A stretch of 64,000 nt of DNA from Sinotaia quadrata (lineage: Eukaryota > Mollusca > Gastropoda > Architaenioglossa > Viviparidae): NCBI GenBank assembly GCA_028829895.1, contig CM054178.1, positions 69,885,835 through 69,949,834 of the forward strand, given 5' to 3'. Position 1 is the first letter of the stretch. Each line of letters starts with the position of its first letter. The notes under the pieces were generated by a model. It made no database searches. It had not been told where the DNA came from and saw nothing but the letters and a program-made list of their open reading frames with translations. The position numbers and the translations under genes are program-made. Of the stretch, positions 25,730-37,790 are shown piece after piece.

Positions 25730-27007
25730 ACTAGCGATGAATATTAATTGTTAATTACTTACCCCATCCACAACTGTAATAGGCGTTAATTAATTTATTC
25801 CATCCTAGCGCCAACGTTAGTTTTTACAAAGCACACCCCACCGAGCACAGACAGTAGGTGTTAATTAATTAACTCATCCAGCATCCCATCAAGCGCCGTT
25901 AATTAACTTACCCCATACAGTAAAGAAGAATAGGCGCTAATTAACTTAACCCGTCCAGTACGGACAGTAAGCGCTAATTAACTTACCCCGTCCAGTACGG
26001 ACAGTAAGCGTTAGTTAACTTACCCCTTCCAGTACGGACAGTAAGCGCTAATTAACTTACCCCGTCCAGTAAAGGAGAGTAGGTGCTAATTTCCAGTACG
26101 GACAGTAAGCGCTAATTAACTTACCTCGTCCTGTACGGACAGTAGGCGCTAATTAACTTACCCCGTCCAGTACGGACTGTAAGCGCTAATTAACTTACCC
26201 CGTCCAGTACGGACTGTAAGCGCTAATTAACTTACCCCGTCCAGTACGGACAGTAGGCGCTAATTAACTTACGCCGTCCTGTACGGACAGTAAGCGCTAA
26301 TTAACTTACCCCGTCCAGTACGGACAGTAAGCGCTAATTAACTTACCCCGTCCAGTACGGACAGTAGGCGCTAATTAACTTACCTCACACAATAAAGGGA
26401 TAGCAGGCGTTAATACCGTACCCCAACCAGCACCGGTCAGATGATGTTAATTAGCTTACCCCTCCCACTAAAGCACAGTAGGCGTTAACTAATCCAAACA
26501 GCATCGGACATCAGACGTTAATTAACTTCCCACCACTACAACAGGTCATTAGGCGTCGCTTCACGTACTCCTTTCAGCAATGGACATAACTCCTTAATTT
26601 TTGGCACTGCTAGATTTTAATTGATGTATCAAACAGGTACTGGACAAATAGCATTAATTAACTTACCCCAACCCAGAATTGAACTGTAGTCATTCAATAA
26701 TTTACCCTACCCAGCGTTGAACTGCAGTAATTCACTAACTCAACAAACCCAGCACTAAACTTAAGTCACAGATTAAATTACCACACCTAGCAATGGACTT
26801 AAGTTATTCACTAACTTACCATACCCAGCACTGAACTTGAGTCATAGATTATCTTACCTTACCCAACACTGAAGTGTAGTCATTCATTAATTACCATATC
26901 TTGCACTGAACTTATTGCATTCACTAACATATACATCCAACACTGAACTGAAGTCATAGATTAACTTATCATACCCAGCACTGAACTGAAGCTATAGATT
27001 AACTTAC
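25730..27007. repeat. 37-bp minisatellite core with long diverged flanks; units carry GTAAGTTAAT on the minus strand
   Basis: The core 25935-26390 has about twelve units of taagcgctaattaacttacc plus ccgtccagtacggacag. To both sides, decayed units keep ttaacttacc and a cagca/ccagtac part. The rightmost units (26800-27007, cccagcactgaact and agattaacttacc) merge with the end of the exon candidate at 27008. Confidence 0.93.
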
Positions 27008-27082
27008 CTGACCAGCACGCTTCCTGAGGAACGCACGGTCGCCTTTTGGGTCGCCATCAGAGGCTACAGCGGGATGCAGCAT
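27008..27082 (-). CDS. Candidate first coding exon of an unidentified minus-strand gene
   Basis: From the ATG at 27082 the minus strand reads 25 codons, MLHPAVASDGDPKGDRAFLR then KRAGQ, and ends at a strong donor (CAG then gtaagtt). The segment is GC-richer than its surroundings. An ATG at 27142 in the same frame would extend it by 20 codons; alternatively a ctgtag acceptor at about 27064 would make it a 56-nt internal exon. The donor merges with the 37-bp tandem array that follows it on the minus strand. The product is not recognised and its phase does not join directly to 19205-19303, so another exon would be needed between them. Confidence 0.28.
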
Positions 27083-27139
27083 GGATAATTGCAACAATCG
27101 CAGCGGTAGCTGAGGGTGGTACAACAGACGTTGCTCCCT

Positions 27140-27385
27140 CATATTTCATTATTGCGCCACCTTGATTAGACAGGAAAAGACAATACTTTAGTCTTGGTCT
27201 ATTTGTTTATTACGCCACTTCAATTAGACAGGAAAAGACAATACTTTAGTCTTGACATATTTCATTATTGCGCCAACAAGAGAAGACACTACTTTAGTTT
27301 TGATATTTTTCATTATTACCCTGATTAGACAGGAAAAGACAATACTTTATTTTTGGTATATTTCATTATTGCGTCAACAAGTACA
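27140..27385. repeat. Diverged 55-59-bp repeat, 5 copies
   Basis: Units carry tatttcattattgcgccac, gattagacaggaaaagacaa and tactttagtcttgg. Confidence 0.88.
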
Positions 27386-28576
27386 TCCCAAAAGTAGTGG
27401 TTTTAATAAAAGTCTTCCCTCGACACGCCCATTTTCAACATTTCAAAGGACACATTTACTTTTATATTATTATTTTTATCTATTATCTAATATATATTTA
27501 TCTATATCAGTCGGGGGGGGGGGGGGGGAGAGTGGGGTGATGTTTAAACAGAGCAATATTTAATCAACATGATCTATGTTGACTTTAGTCACATGAAGTT
27601 GTGCCTGGGTTGTTTCCCTTTATGGAAGCGCTGGTCGAGAGGCCCATCTGGATACCTCTACTATCTACAGAAGGGCTGCCCTCTCGCCACCTTAACAAAT
27701 CGACTCGGCATTTAGCACTAATAAGTGGTCAAAACCCCAAAATTCTCATCCAGCAATGGCGCTATCACGTGGCAGAAAGTCTCCTTGATTTATCTCCCTT
27801 ATAAAGTCTCGCAGCTATGGCTCTAACAAGTGCCAGACCAAAAGCTCATTGAACTTATAAGTTCACTATATATAAAACCCAACCAGTCAAGCCAATATGA
27901 ACATAACAGATAAGAAACTCGACATATTGATTTAGTTCCCATTCAACAGATTTGGCCTTTCGCCCAACTTCAACTGTGGACTTCCAAGCCTCAGTCCTGT
28001 TAACTTCCGACACCTTTCGACAAGTCAAAATTATCTCTCACGACAAAACTCAAAGGTCAACCGTAAAACATCTACTACCTGACTCTCACCATAGAGACAA
28101 CTCCGTACTCAAGTTATTCAACTGCTGTTGAATATATAAATATATTTTTTTTCCCGAAAGAATAAATTTCATCCAACATATCCACCTGAGTTATGAATGA
28201 ATAACTCCCTCTTGTTTCATGAAGTAAATTCGTTTTTTTTTTTTCAATTTAACCAAATTTGAACTTTTCCCAAGTTCATCTTGAACATTTTCCTCTGATA
28301 ACATTTTATTTCAAGCTATTTTTTAACTTGAACAAATCAATCGCGTCTCACTGCTGAAACAATAGAAAGAAACGACTCTAGATTTCTACATCTTGCATCT
28401 TTAATAGCACAGGTCATTCGCTATAATATTATTAATGTTCTTCAAGTTTCCTACAAAAAACAATACAACAAAATATAGTTCAAAATATACAAGACAAAAT
28501 ATCAGCCACACAACACCAGCTAAAAACTCCCTTGTGGCAACAGAGGTAGTCAGTGGGAGTATTTTCTTCTCTTTAG

Positions 28577-28624
28577 GATTTCGCCAGGATACTGAAGGTA
28601 AAATCGTGATTTTTATACAAAATG
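28577..28624 (+). CDS. Weak 48-nt micro-exon candidate
   Basis: A very good acceptor (attttcttctctttag) and donor (AAAATG then gtaagttc) lie 48 bases apart. Only one frame is open, reading FRQDTEGKIVIFIQN. Such pairs also arise by chance in AT-rich DNA. Confidence 0.15.
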
Positions 28625-28682
28625 GTAAGTTCTCTTCTGCGCTCACCTTTAGGATTTCATCGGCATCACAGAAAGACAGACT

Positions 28683-28733
28683 GATAGATAGATAGATAGA
28701 TAGATAGAGGGATGGAGGGATGGAGGGATGGAG
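28683..28733. repeat. GATA and GGATGGAG microsatellite
   Basis: gata units followed by three gggatgga units. Confidence 0.9.
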
Positions 28734-29373
28734 GAACACTTGAAATAATTTTAGGTCTCATGCTCAGAGAAAACCTGCATAGACATTTTTATTTTACAAT
28801 GCTTATTTACTTTAGTCACAATATCCAGGGGAACCCGTAGCGACCTCTTGCAGAACCAAGGTTGTGAAATCTTGCACCAGACATTCATAAAATCAATCAG
28901 GTGCCACAATGACAGAGGATAAAGCCAACTCTGATTCTACGAGATTTTTCAACTGTCACCTGCCTCCTACAGCATCATTTTGTTTGTCCTTCTGCCTTCA
29001 AGATGCCCTTCAATGTTAGAATATGGTTTGAGCACTGAGCTCTGCACCTTGCAACTAGGGATAAAGCAATAACACACTATTCATGACAACTGAGTGTGCT
29101 TGTTAGTACAAAAAAATGTATGTGTCCCTAATCATGACAACTGAGCGTGCTTGTTTGTACTAATAATACACGTTGTTTGTGCTGCATGAAGTACCACAAG
29201 ATTTTACTAATTTTTAACCCTTTGAACTCTTATATGATTGGACTGTTAGTGGACCAATGTCTATATTACAAGAAAATTGGGCAGAGAGTGGGCTATTGGA
29301 ATCCATAGAAAGTCGAAAATTGAATGATGTTTCTTTTTATTATTTTTATTAAATCTTCTTTGTTCTTGTTATC

Positions 29374-29784
29374 TTAACCCTTTGAACCCAGCGCGCCTGT
29401 ATGTAACAAACCCTAACCCGAGCTCCATGAGCAAAATACCGTCAATTTAAAAAATGTTTTTTTAAAAAATTTTCTACGTGAAATCAGTTAGTCTCTCATT
29501 GTGTGAAACACTTTATCACCAAATATCCTTCTTGGAATGATAATCTGACCAACAGTGGCTGTGAATTCGAATGCATAGGTAGTTCTTTGCACGTAGAACA
29601 TGAAAGACCGTCGCCATATTTAGCCTTGTACACTATACTGAACTTGCGCGCCAAGATGCAGACACATAAAATCTTTGGAAGAGTTCATTTCTAGAGTAAG
29701 TCAGCATATACCGATAATTTTATATGTTCATCCCGCTATTGCGGGCCACCGGGGAAATCTGATTTTCTGGAGTTCAAAGGATTA
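29374..29784. mobile_element. Possible piggyBac-like MITE
   Basis: The left end reads TTAA followed by CCCTTTGAACCCAGCG and the right end, read in reverse, CCTTTGAACTCCAG flanked by ATTA. TTAA targets and CCCTTTGA-type termini fit non-autonomous piggyBac elements. A second TTAACCCTTTGAACTC occurs near 29214. The right flank is not an exact TTAA, so this stays tentative. Confidence 0.3.
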
Positions 29785-31499
29785 CACCCAAATTTTGGTT
29801 AATTTTTTTGTGTTAAAAAGAAGAGTTGGCTGTGGATTTTGAACTGGAAATATGTGAATGTTATGTAAGTCATAATTAATTAAAGGGAAAGATAATGTTG
29901 CCTACTCAAGGCACATCATCTAATTTGTCTGTCATTATGTTAGATGAATAAGGGTCCCAAAGAACGGATTTGACATAGAGATTGAAGGTTAGATTAGGCT
30001 TTTGTATTAGAGCTAATATAATTAATTTAACTATTAATAATTTTGAATCTGATACTGTAACAGGGTCAATAAATATAACCCCTCACTGGACAAATGGGGG
30101 CTTGTCTGGGATGTACTTTATTGAACCAAGGGAAAAACATTTTTTATAACTGATCTCTTTTCATAATTTTTTCAATTATTATCCTAGACAAACAACACAT
30201 ATACTCTGTAAGAACACTGGTCAGATTATCGATTGGAGTGGTGAAGAGAGTTCCATTTATCAAACTCTTGAATTCATTTTGATTGTGTTGTGAATGCATT
30301 CTTTTGCAGTTTGCTAGATATGTGTACAATTGTGTTAGCATGTGAGATTATAACCAAGTCGTAGCTTGAGTGCTGTTACATGTCTAAAAGTTGGATTGTA
30401 TAATAAGCATGTTTGGGGAGAAATCGAATGTACGAGTCAGGTAACTCATGTTCCCTGGGTACCAGTGTATGTGTCCGGTAAATTATGTTCCCGGAAAACA
30501 AAACAGCAACCATATCATGCAACTCATGTTCCCGGAGATAAATTAAGTGTACGAGTCACGCAACTCATGAGGAAAAATTACTCTACGCTGATTGTACTGA
30601 AAATGAAAACTGGCTCTCACACTTATATAAAGTCATATTAAGGAGCTTAGACGTCTGTTTTCATGAAACACAAACTCACATACATACACATTCACATATA
30701 CACACATATACAACCACACACATACAAACATGCGCACATATTCGACACATTCAACACTCAGCCACCAAAATAAGTGTATGGACATTTTCTCTGGAAAATA
30801 AATGAATCCTTGTCATTCTGTCATCCAAATCATCCATCGATACACTGGAACGTGATGACATCCACAGCTCTCACGACGCTTTGACTTACACAACTCCATG
30901 TCTTCACGCATGAGCAGGCACCGTGTGAATTAGATCAGATATGTAACCATTTTAAATGTTGTTCCCCACCCCACACTCAAACCCTGGATAAACAAATACA
31001 GCGCTGTGTACGCATAGACAAATAAAACCGACCACCAAGGTCAATCAACCAAAAGAAAAAAAAGGAAGCCCTCCTGTCCTCAACGACCTGGCTGTGTTAT
31101 CACAAAGGTGAGAAGAGGTCGGATGGATGATGATAACCCGGCACGTTAAACTGAACCACCCATTAACCAAACACAGAATGATTGTAAACACGACCAACGG
31201 AGATATGGAATCAAGTTTACGCAAGCTTCGCTGTGGTTATTTCCCTTGTCGCTGCCTGATTAGTACTATCTGCATGACGACAACTCAAGAAGTTACTGAA
31301 GCCGATAGGATCTTTCCAAGACACTGCGTGGGACAGAGAGCGCAGTCTTAACAGCATAGTTATTAAAATAATTTTTAAAAAATAAAATAATAATAATAAT
31401 AATAGACAAAGTCACGGGCTTACATATAGAGTCAGGCTGTGTAATGTATTCTGTTTGAAACTTGTAACGGGTTCTTTATGGGGTTCTGAGGTGGGGAGG

Positions 31500-31810
31500 G
31501 AATAACTTGTGAGCAGTTAAGGGAGATAAAGACGGACAGCGACAGAGAAAGACAGACGGAGGGAGAAAGAGAGACGAAGAGAAAGAGAGGTGGGCTGAGA
31601 AAGACACACACAGAGAGAAGGGGGGCAGTGAAAGACTGAGAGGGGATGGGCAGAGGACAGAGAGAGGGGGATAGAGAAAGACGGGTAGGGGGCAGAGAAA
31701 GACAGAGAGAGGGAGGCAGAGAAAGAGCCAGGGAGAGAAAGTCTAGAGACAGAGGGACTGACGGAGAGAAAGTCAGAGAGGGAGAGAGAGTGACAGAGAG
31801 ACTAACGGTG
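31500..31810. repeat. Purine-rich low-complexity tract
   Basis: About 300 bases almost only of A and G on the plus strand (gagagaaagacagagaggga patterns). The Ser/Leu/Pro-rich and Arg/Glu-rich frames across it are low-complexity artefacts. Confidence 0.9.
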
Positions 31811-32029
31811 AGGCAACTCATGCAATATAAACTCAACTGATATTATCTAAAAGATGAGTGAACTGAGAATTAGGAATATATTATTTAGGTGCGCTTGACC
31901 TTTCACCTGAAAAATGGTCTTGAACCGACAGAAAACACTCTAAATGCCAGTTCTGTTTCTACTGTCAATAAAGGTGACTATTCTAAACCCCACATCCACT
32001 CGATTCTTTCAAACTGGATTTAAACTATT

Positions 32030-33200
32030 TGTGACAAAGTAAATTTGCCCCTTCCTGTTTTTAATTTTAATTGCTATTTAAGTTGCTAAATTGTCAGAGT
32101 GACCCGACCTGGGGCACTCCTTATGGTGTTAGTTTGAAAGTGTCTGAGTTTGAAATAAACAGTCTAAGGGAAGAACATTCTAGATTTGCTGACCTAGTAG
32201 AAATTGAGTGAGCAGTTTTGTTTATTATCCAATGATTATAGTTTATGGAGAACTAGACTAGCCAATGGGCTGAGTTTAAGGAGTTTACTTGCAGTAAATA
32301 ATTTTGCTGTATATTCACTTTTGAATTTGAAGACAGAGAGAAGTCCTGATAGCTTGAGTAGTGAGTTTAAACTGACTGGTTGAGAGAGAGTGGACTTGGA
32401 AACATTTCATATATTTTTCTAATGATATGTTATACTTGTGTTATGTAAAGATGAACTATGTAAGTTGATTTATTTATTGTAAATGTTTGAAATAAGCTGC
32501 ACTCATGGGGTGTATTAACATGTAACATTGTTTGATACATTATATTTATTGTACCATGTGTGCATGGGGATAATGAGTACCATTGCGGGAATTGTAGAAA
32601 GTTTGAGAATGGAGTGTCAGATAGAAAGGAGTTATATTGTAATGAATAAGAAACTTAGGCTTGCTCCTTGATTGCATGTTGCAGTCAGCAAGCAGCCTTC
32701 TGATTTCTTCTTCCTTTGGTTGTGGTTGAGTCTCAGTCTGAGCTTCAAGTTCAACTTTCAAGTTCCTAGCTACCCTTCGTTTGTTCACTACTCGTGACTT
32801 GAGTGAGCGGGAAAGTGCAGGAAACTTGCAAAGTGTGTTGCAGAGTGTGTAAGCATAAGGGAGTAAGCTACACCTTTACTTTTGATGTACCAAAGCAAGG
32901 ATACTAAGTACATCAGTCCAGTGAAGATAAAAAATATAAAGCTAAGGGCAAAAAAGTGCCAGGTTGGTTGAGAGAGTATCAAGCGTCAGTGTTTTCTTGC
33001 GCACAAGATGGGAACAGTGCTGAGCGTGGACATTTTGACACTGTCACGTGATTGAAAAGGCCAATGAAAAGGCTGTGGAAGCTGTACTTAATCCAGTTTA
33101 TGTGAAGTTTATAATAACCTATTCTAATAACTCCATTTCTATTCTTTGATAGGACTAACCTACAATTAGTATTGACTCTGTTAGCTGTAATTTTATTATT

Positions 33201-33255
<55 letters not shown>

Positions 33256-33700
33256 GAGAGATACTGTAAAGTATAATTACCCAAACATGGGTTCGTGGAA
33301 TATTTATGTCAAATTATCTGTTTCATTGTAATTGTCATCTGTATAGTTGATTTTTCTTTTAATAAATTTATTGTTAAATTTACTGACATTTCTTACGCAT
33401 ATTGATATTCTTATGCTGGAGAAGAAAGTGGGTGGATGGAGGCTCGCTAAATATAGATTAAAGTTGGGTTTGTCTTCTTTAGTAAGACGTTTTCCACCTG
33501 CAGAAAACCTTATGAGACTGTAAATGTTGTATTATGTTGTGAAACTGTGAAAACGTTTACAACGCCAAAATATCCGCCAAGTGAGACGAGTGGTGTCTGT
33601 TGGAGGATCAGTAATAAAATAAAATTAATATTATAATCCTTGAAATTAGTTATGAAATATTAATTACTAATAACCATTATCTTCATTGACTAAGTGGCGC
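32030..33700 (+). mobile_element. Interspersed repeat family copy A, about 1.7 kb
   Basis: Homologous to 59424-61115, starting tgtgacaaagtaaatttgcc and ending near the tggcgcacgtgtcgca at 33694. The middle (about 32690-33090) is unique to this copy and may hold decayed coding sequence; no intact frame is present. An (AT)n microsatellite at 33207-33252 has expanded inside it. Class undetermined. Confidence 0.7.
33207..33252. repeat. (AT)n microsatellite inside repeat copy A
   Basis: Uninterrupted AT dinucleotides. Confidence 0.96.
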
Positions 33701-34098
33701 ACGTGTCGCACTATTTAACATTCCATTATTGTACTATACATTATTTTTTAAAAAAACACTTACTTGATACAGATGGTTATTTAACTAATCTGAGACTTAT
33801 TAGTATTTCATCTTTTCTTATTTTAATGAATGCATTAAATTCACTCATCTTTAAAATACTGAATCGATTACAGAACCGGCCACTCATCTGTCTGTTTACT
33901 TTTATATATATGGAGGCCACTCATCTGTCTGTTTACTTTTATATATGGAGGCCACTCTTAATTAACTACTGTCATTCCAAGTGTTCAAGCATAACTTTTC
34001 ACGCGCGGAATTTTGGCTTGTACTTGGATTAATTTCGCTTTATCTTTTTTTTACTTTATTATTTTCTTTCCAATTCTACAACCGCTGACTCCCTACAG

Positions 34099-34251
34099 CT
34101 TATTTTAGATCCAGAAACGGACAGACATTTGAGATTCTGGGAGTACAAAAACAGATTGTTTTTCGTCTACTGGAACGGACATATTCTGGAACAATCTCAG
34201 GCACGGATGGAACTCACTTCTCCACGAAACCAAATGTATTACCAAGACCAG
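34099..34251 (+). CDS. Candidate orphan exon, plus strand, unidentified protein
   Basis: A long pyrimidine tract and ctccctacag acceptor precede 51 complete codons ending CAG before gtacgc. The translation starts LILDPETDRHLRFWEYKNRL and continues FFVYWNGHILEQSQARMELT, then SPRNQMYYQDQ: compact, charged and aromatic, with no repeats, as in a folded domain. It is phase 0 at both ends. No flanking exons were recognised within several kilobases on this strand, and I cannot name the family. Confidence 0.42.
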
Positions 34252-35499
34252 GTACGCTTCTCCCCCTTTCTTTCCTCAATGGCAAATAAAGACTTACGCA
34301 AATTGTCCGAGATATTTTATTCATCTGTCATTACAAATTATCAGTTTTATCTGCTGAAACGCTGTAGGAACGGATGAAAGGTAAAACAAAACGAATGTCG
34401 ATGTTTCATGTCAACCCTCGTGGGTATGATCAGAATGTGGGTCAGGTGTGCTGTAAGTGGGTGATAAAATTACGAGATACTAAATAAGAAGCTCCTTTTC
34501 AAATCAACTTACTACAAGCTGTCACATAAATTATTTACGCTCCAAACCTAAATAAATGGAAAATGCCAGGACAGTCGACTGCAAGTTCCTAAACGACCTA
34601 GGGATTATAAATGAGTGCCGGCGAAAATTGATTTTGTTCCGTCAGAGGAAAACAAAGCCGCTGCGGGTAACTCAGTACTTAGGCTGATGGTTACAAGATA
34701 GTAGACAGTTGTCAATGCTCCCGACCAACTAGGACAAAATCGAAAAATATTTTGTAAAACAGACTGGGAAAAATTAATAATCAGTACAAATCAATACGGT
34801 CCTGGACTTGAAGTAAATCGTCTTTCAAAAGATCGAACTCTGACCTAACAGCGAGACGAAGATAGGCGGCGGTGCAGTTAGGTCACTTGCTGTTAATATT
34901 TTAAGAAGAATTTTGTATGTTAATCTATTTATCTCACACGCACACCTTTAAGAATAGGATATGCATAGTACTGACATATCATCACATCCTCCAAATGTAC
35001 GTATGTGCGCAGTGTGTATTACATTAAGAATTATATATAGCAATAAGCATAATACCATTTCTCTCTGTCTCTGATACAGATCATATCATCTCTCTTTCTA
35101 TCTATCTATTTTTCTTGTGTATTAATGCTTATGTATGTGAGCTGTGTAGTACATTATATTAAGAATGTGTGCAGTAGTGATGCATACCATCACATTATCC
35201 CGATGCACCCACCCACCCACCCACGCACGCTTTGTGTATTAATTTACTTCTCGAATTCATTAAAACGGGGGGTATATTTTCCCGTTAATTTTCTTACTCT
35301 TTTTTCCTCTCTCCCTCAGTTTGCAAGTCTGACAACGAAATTATTTTTTTTTCTTACGGCACTACTGGTAGAATCTTTTTCAATCATTCGAAAGTATATC
35401 GTATATGACTAAAGTCGGCAAGTCATGGCGTTCTATTTATAGCGTATTGCGCAGTCGACTATGGCTAGAGACAATACTCTGTTCAGGCTGTTTCAATTA

Positions 35500-36010
35500 T
35501 TAACAAATAAGATTATGCTTGATATGATGTTTCTATTATTAACAGATATGATTATGCTTGAAATGATGTTCCTATTAATAATTAACATGTTTTTACTTGT
35601 AATGTTGTTCTATTATTAGTAAAAGTGGTGATGCTTGTAACGATGTTTCAATTATAATTATGTTTCTAATGCTGATTCAATTTTAACATATTAGATTATG
35701 CTTGTACTGCTCCTTCAGTTGCGCTTTAAATGACGTTTCAATTATTAAATATATATATATATATATATACGATAATTCTGTAACATGTATAATAATGCTG
35801 TTTCAATTATTAAATATATATGATAATTCTGTAACATGTATAATAATGCTGTTTCAATTATTAAATATATAGATAATGCTGTTAATAATTTTTAATTATT
35901 CGAATTAATTAAAAATAATAGTGCTGTAACATATATGATAATGTTGTTAGTTATGTTTCAATTGTTTATATATTAGATTATGCATGAAATTATGTTTCAA
36001 TTATTTACAT
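35500..36010. repeat. Decayed AT-rich tandem repeat
   Basis: tgatgtttctattattaaca, gattatgcttg and gctgtttcaattattaaata recur irregularly every 50-70 bp, with an AT microsatellite at 35750-35769. Confidence 0.55.
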
Positions 36011-36297
36011 AACAATTATATGATTATGCTTTGATAGGAGCTAAGTTTCAACCTCTTGTGACCGTTGCATGACTCTTCGAGAGAACTCACTAATGCACTT
36101 TAAAAATTAATCTTGCTACAAGACTAGTATATCAAAATTTAATAATACCACTGCCGAGCAGTTCCACCTGCGGAAGGAGGGTGGGTGGGTGTCACGTAGA
36201 CATTCTATGCTATCTTTCAGGCATTCTATGCTATCTTTCAGGTCAAATGATTGAATCGTATAAACTGTCGATGACGTCAACATCTCTCTCTCTCACT

Positions 36298-36299
36298 CA

Positions 36300-36368
<69 letters not shown>
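36298..36368. repeat. (CA)n microsatellite
   Basis: CA run following ctctctctcactcactc; a 31-bp direct duplication (cattctatgctatctttcag) lies at 36200-36241. Confidence 0.96.
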
Positions 36369-36370
<2 letters not shown>

Positions 36371-36789
36371 CACATAGCAACAATACCAATGGGGAAGGGG
36401 AGAGAAGGTAGTGTACTAAACGGTTATTTAGTAATTAGTAATTTCTTCACTTGCAATAAGAGAAGTGATAAGAGTTAACATGTCAAAACAAAACAAGTCT
36501 TCTTTTCAAACTTATTTTAATTAAATGCATAGCATAGGCAATCCAGGGATTGGGACAAAGTGGAACTGTTTCCATGTAAACCAATGAATAAGTTAATTAA
36601 CAGGATCACAAAGGACTCGCTGTCTGGTCAGGGTCGACTGGAGATAACAATAGTCTGATGATAAACGAGGATAACACTTAATCCAAGCCTCCACTTGGGA
36701 AGGACAATGATAACACTAAGAGGAGATTCTCCCTAGCTAAGACAAGAAGAATAAAAACTACTACAGATTATAAACATACTTCATAGCAA

Positions 36790-37790
36790 GGTGAGAATGT
36801 GGCACTAGTGTATGATAAAGTGACTGGTTTATGTTAAGGCGAGACTCTAGTGTACGCTAAGGTGAAATTAGTTTAAAGTGAAAAATTAATATCCAACCAA
36901 GTGAGACTAGTTTATGTTAAAGTAAAACACTAGTGTACGTTAAGGTGATACTAGTTTATGTTAAAGTAAAACACTAGTGTACGTTAAGGTGATACTAGTT
37001 TATGTTAAAGTAAAACACTAGTGTACGTTAAGGTGATACTAGTTTATGTTAAAGTAAAACACTAGTGTACGTTAAGGTGATACTAGTTTATGTTAAAGTA
37101 AAACACTAGTGTACGTTAAGGTGATACTAGTTTATGTTAAAGTGATAATAAGTGTATGTTAAAATGTGACTAATTTATGTGAAACTGAAAGCGTGTTGAA
37201 GTGAGAACCTAGAAAAAAATTACACTGACTAGTTTATGTTAAAGTGAAAAACCATAGTATATTAAAGTGAAGCTAGTTTATGTTACAGTGAAACTCTAGT
37301 GTACATTAAAGTCAAAATTAGGTTATGTCACAGTGAAGCACCATAGTATATTAAAGGGAAGCTAGCTTGACCTTACAGTGAAAAACTAGTGTACTTTAAA
37401 ATGAGAGTAATGTATGTTAAAGTGACACTGTGTATCCTAAAATTATATTCTAGTGTACGTTAAAGTGGAACTAGTTTATGTTAAAGTGAGATTCTAGCAT
37501 ACGTTAAAGTTAGACTAATTTATGTTAGAGTGAAATATTAGTATTCGTTAAAGTGACAACAGTTTATATTAAAGTAAGTTTCTAGTGTACGTTAAAGTCA
37601 GAAGTTATATTTTAAAGTTAGATCTAGTGTAGATTAAAATTAGTCTAGTCTGTGTTAAGCGAGATATTAGTGTACGATAAAGTGACAGCAGTTTTATGTT
37701 AAAGTTAGATTCTAGTGTAGGTTGAAGTGAGACTAATCTGTGTTAAAGGGAGACTAGTTTGTGTTAAAGTGAAATACTAGTATTCGCTAA
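36790..37790. repeat. 44-bp minisatellite with diverged 3' half
   Basis: A regular core at about 36900-37145 has units gatactagtttatgttaaag, taaaacactagtgtacgtta, aggt. From there to 37790 the same words occur with increasing divergence. Confidence 0.93.

Larger units (their letters stand above)
27386..32029. other. No gene recognised apart from the listed candidates
   Basis: Holds a G-run at 27512-27527, a 67-codon plus frame at 27601-27804 without known motifs, a duplicated tcatgacaactgagtgtgct at 29080-29150, the MITE candidate and the purine-rich tract. Confidence 0.4.

Noticed and set aside
31432..31840. 134-residue Ser/Leu/Pro-rich minus-strand frame
   Set aside because: Low-complexity purine tract; no motif or splice context.
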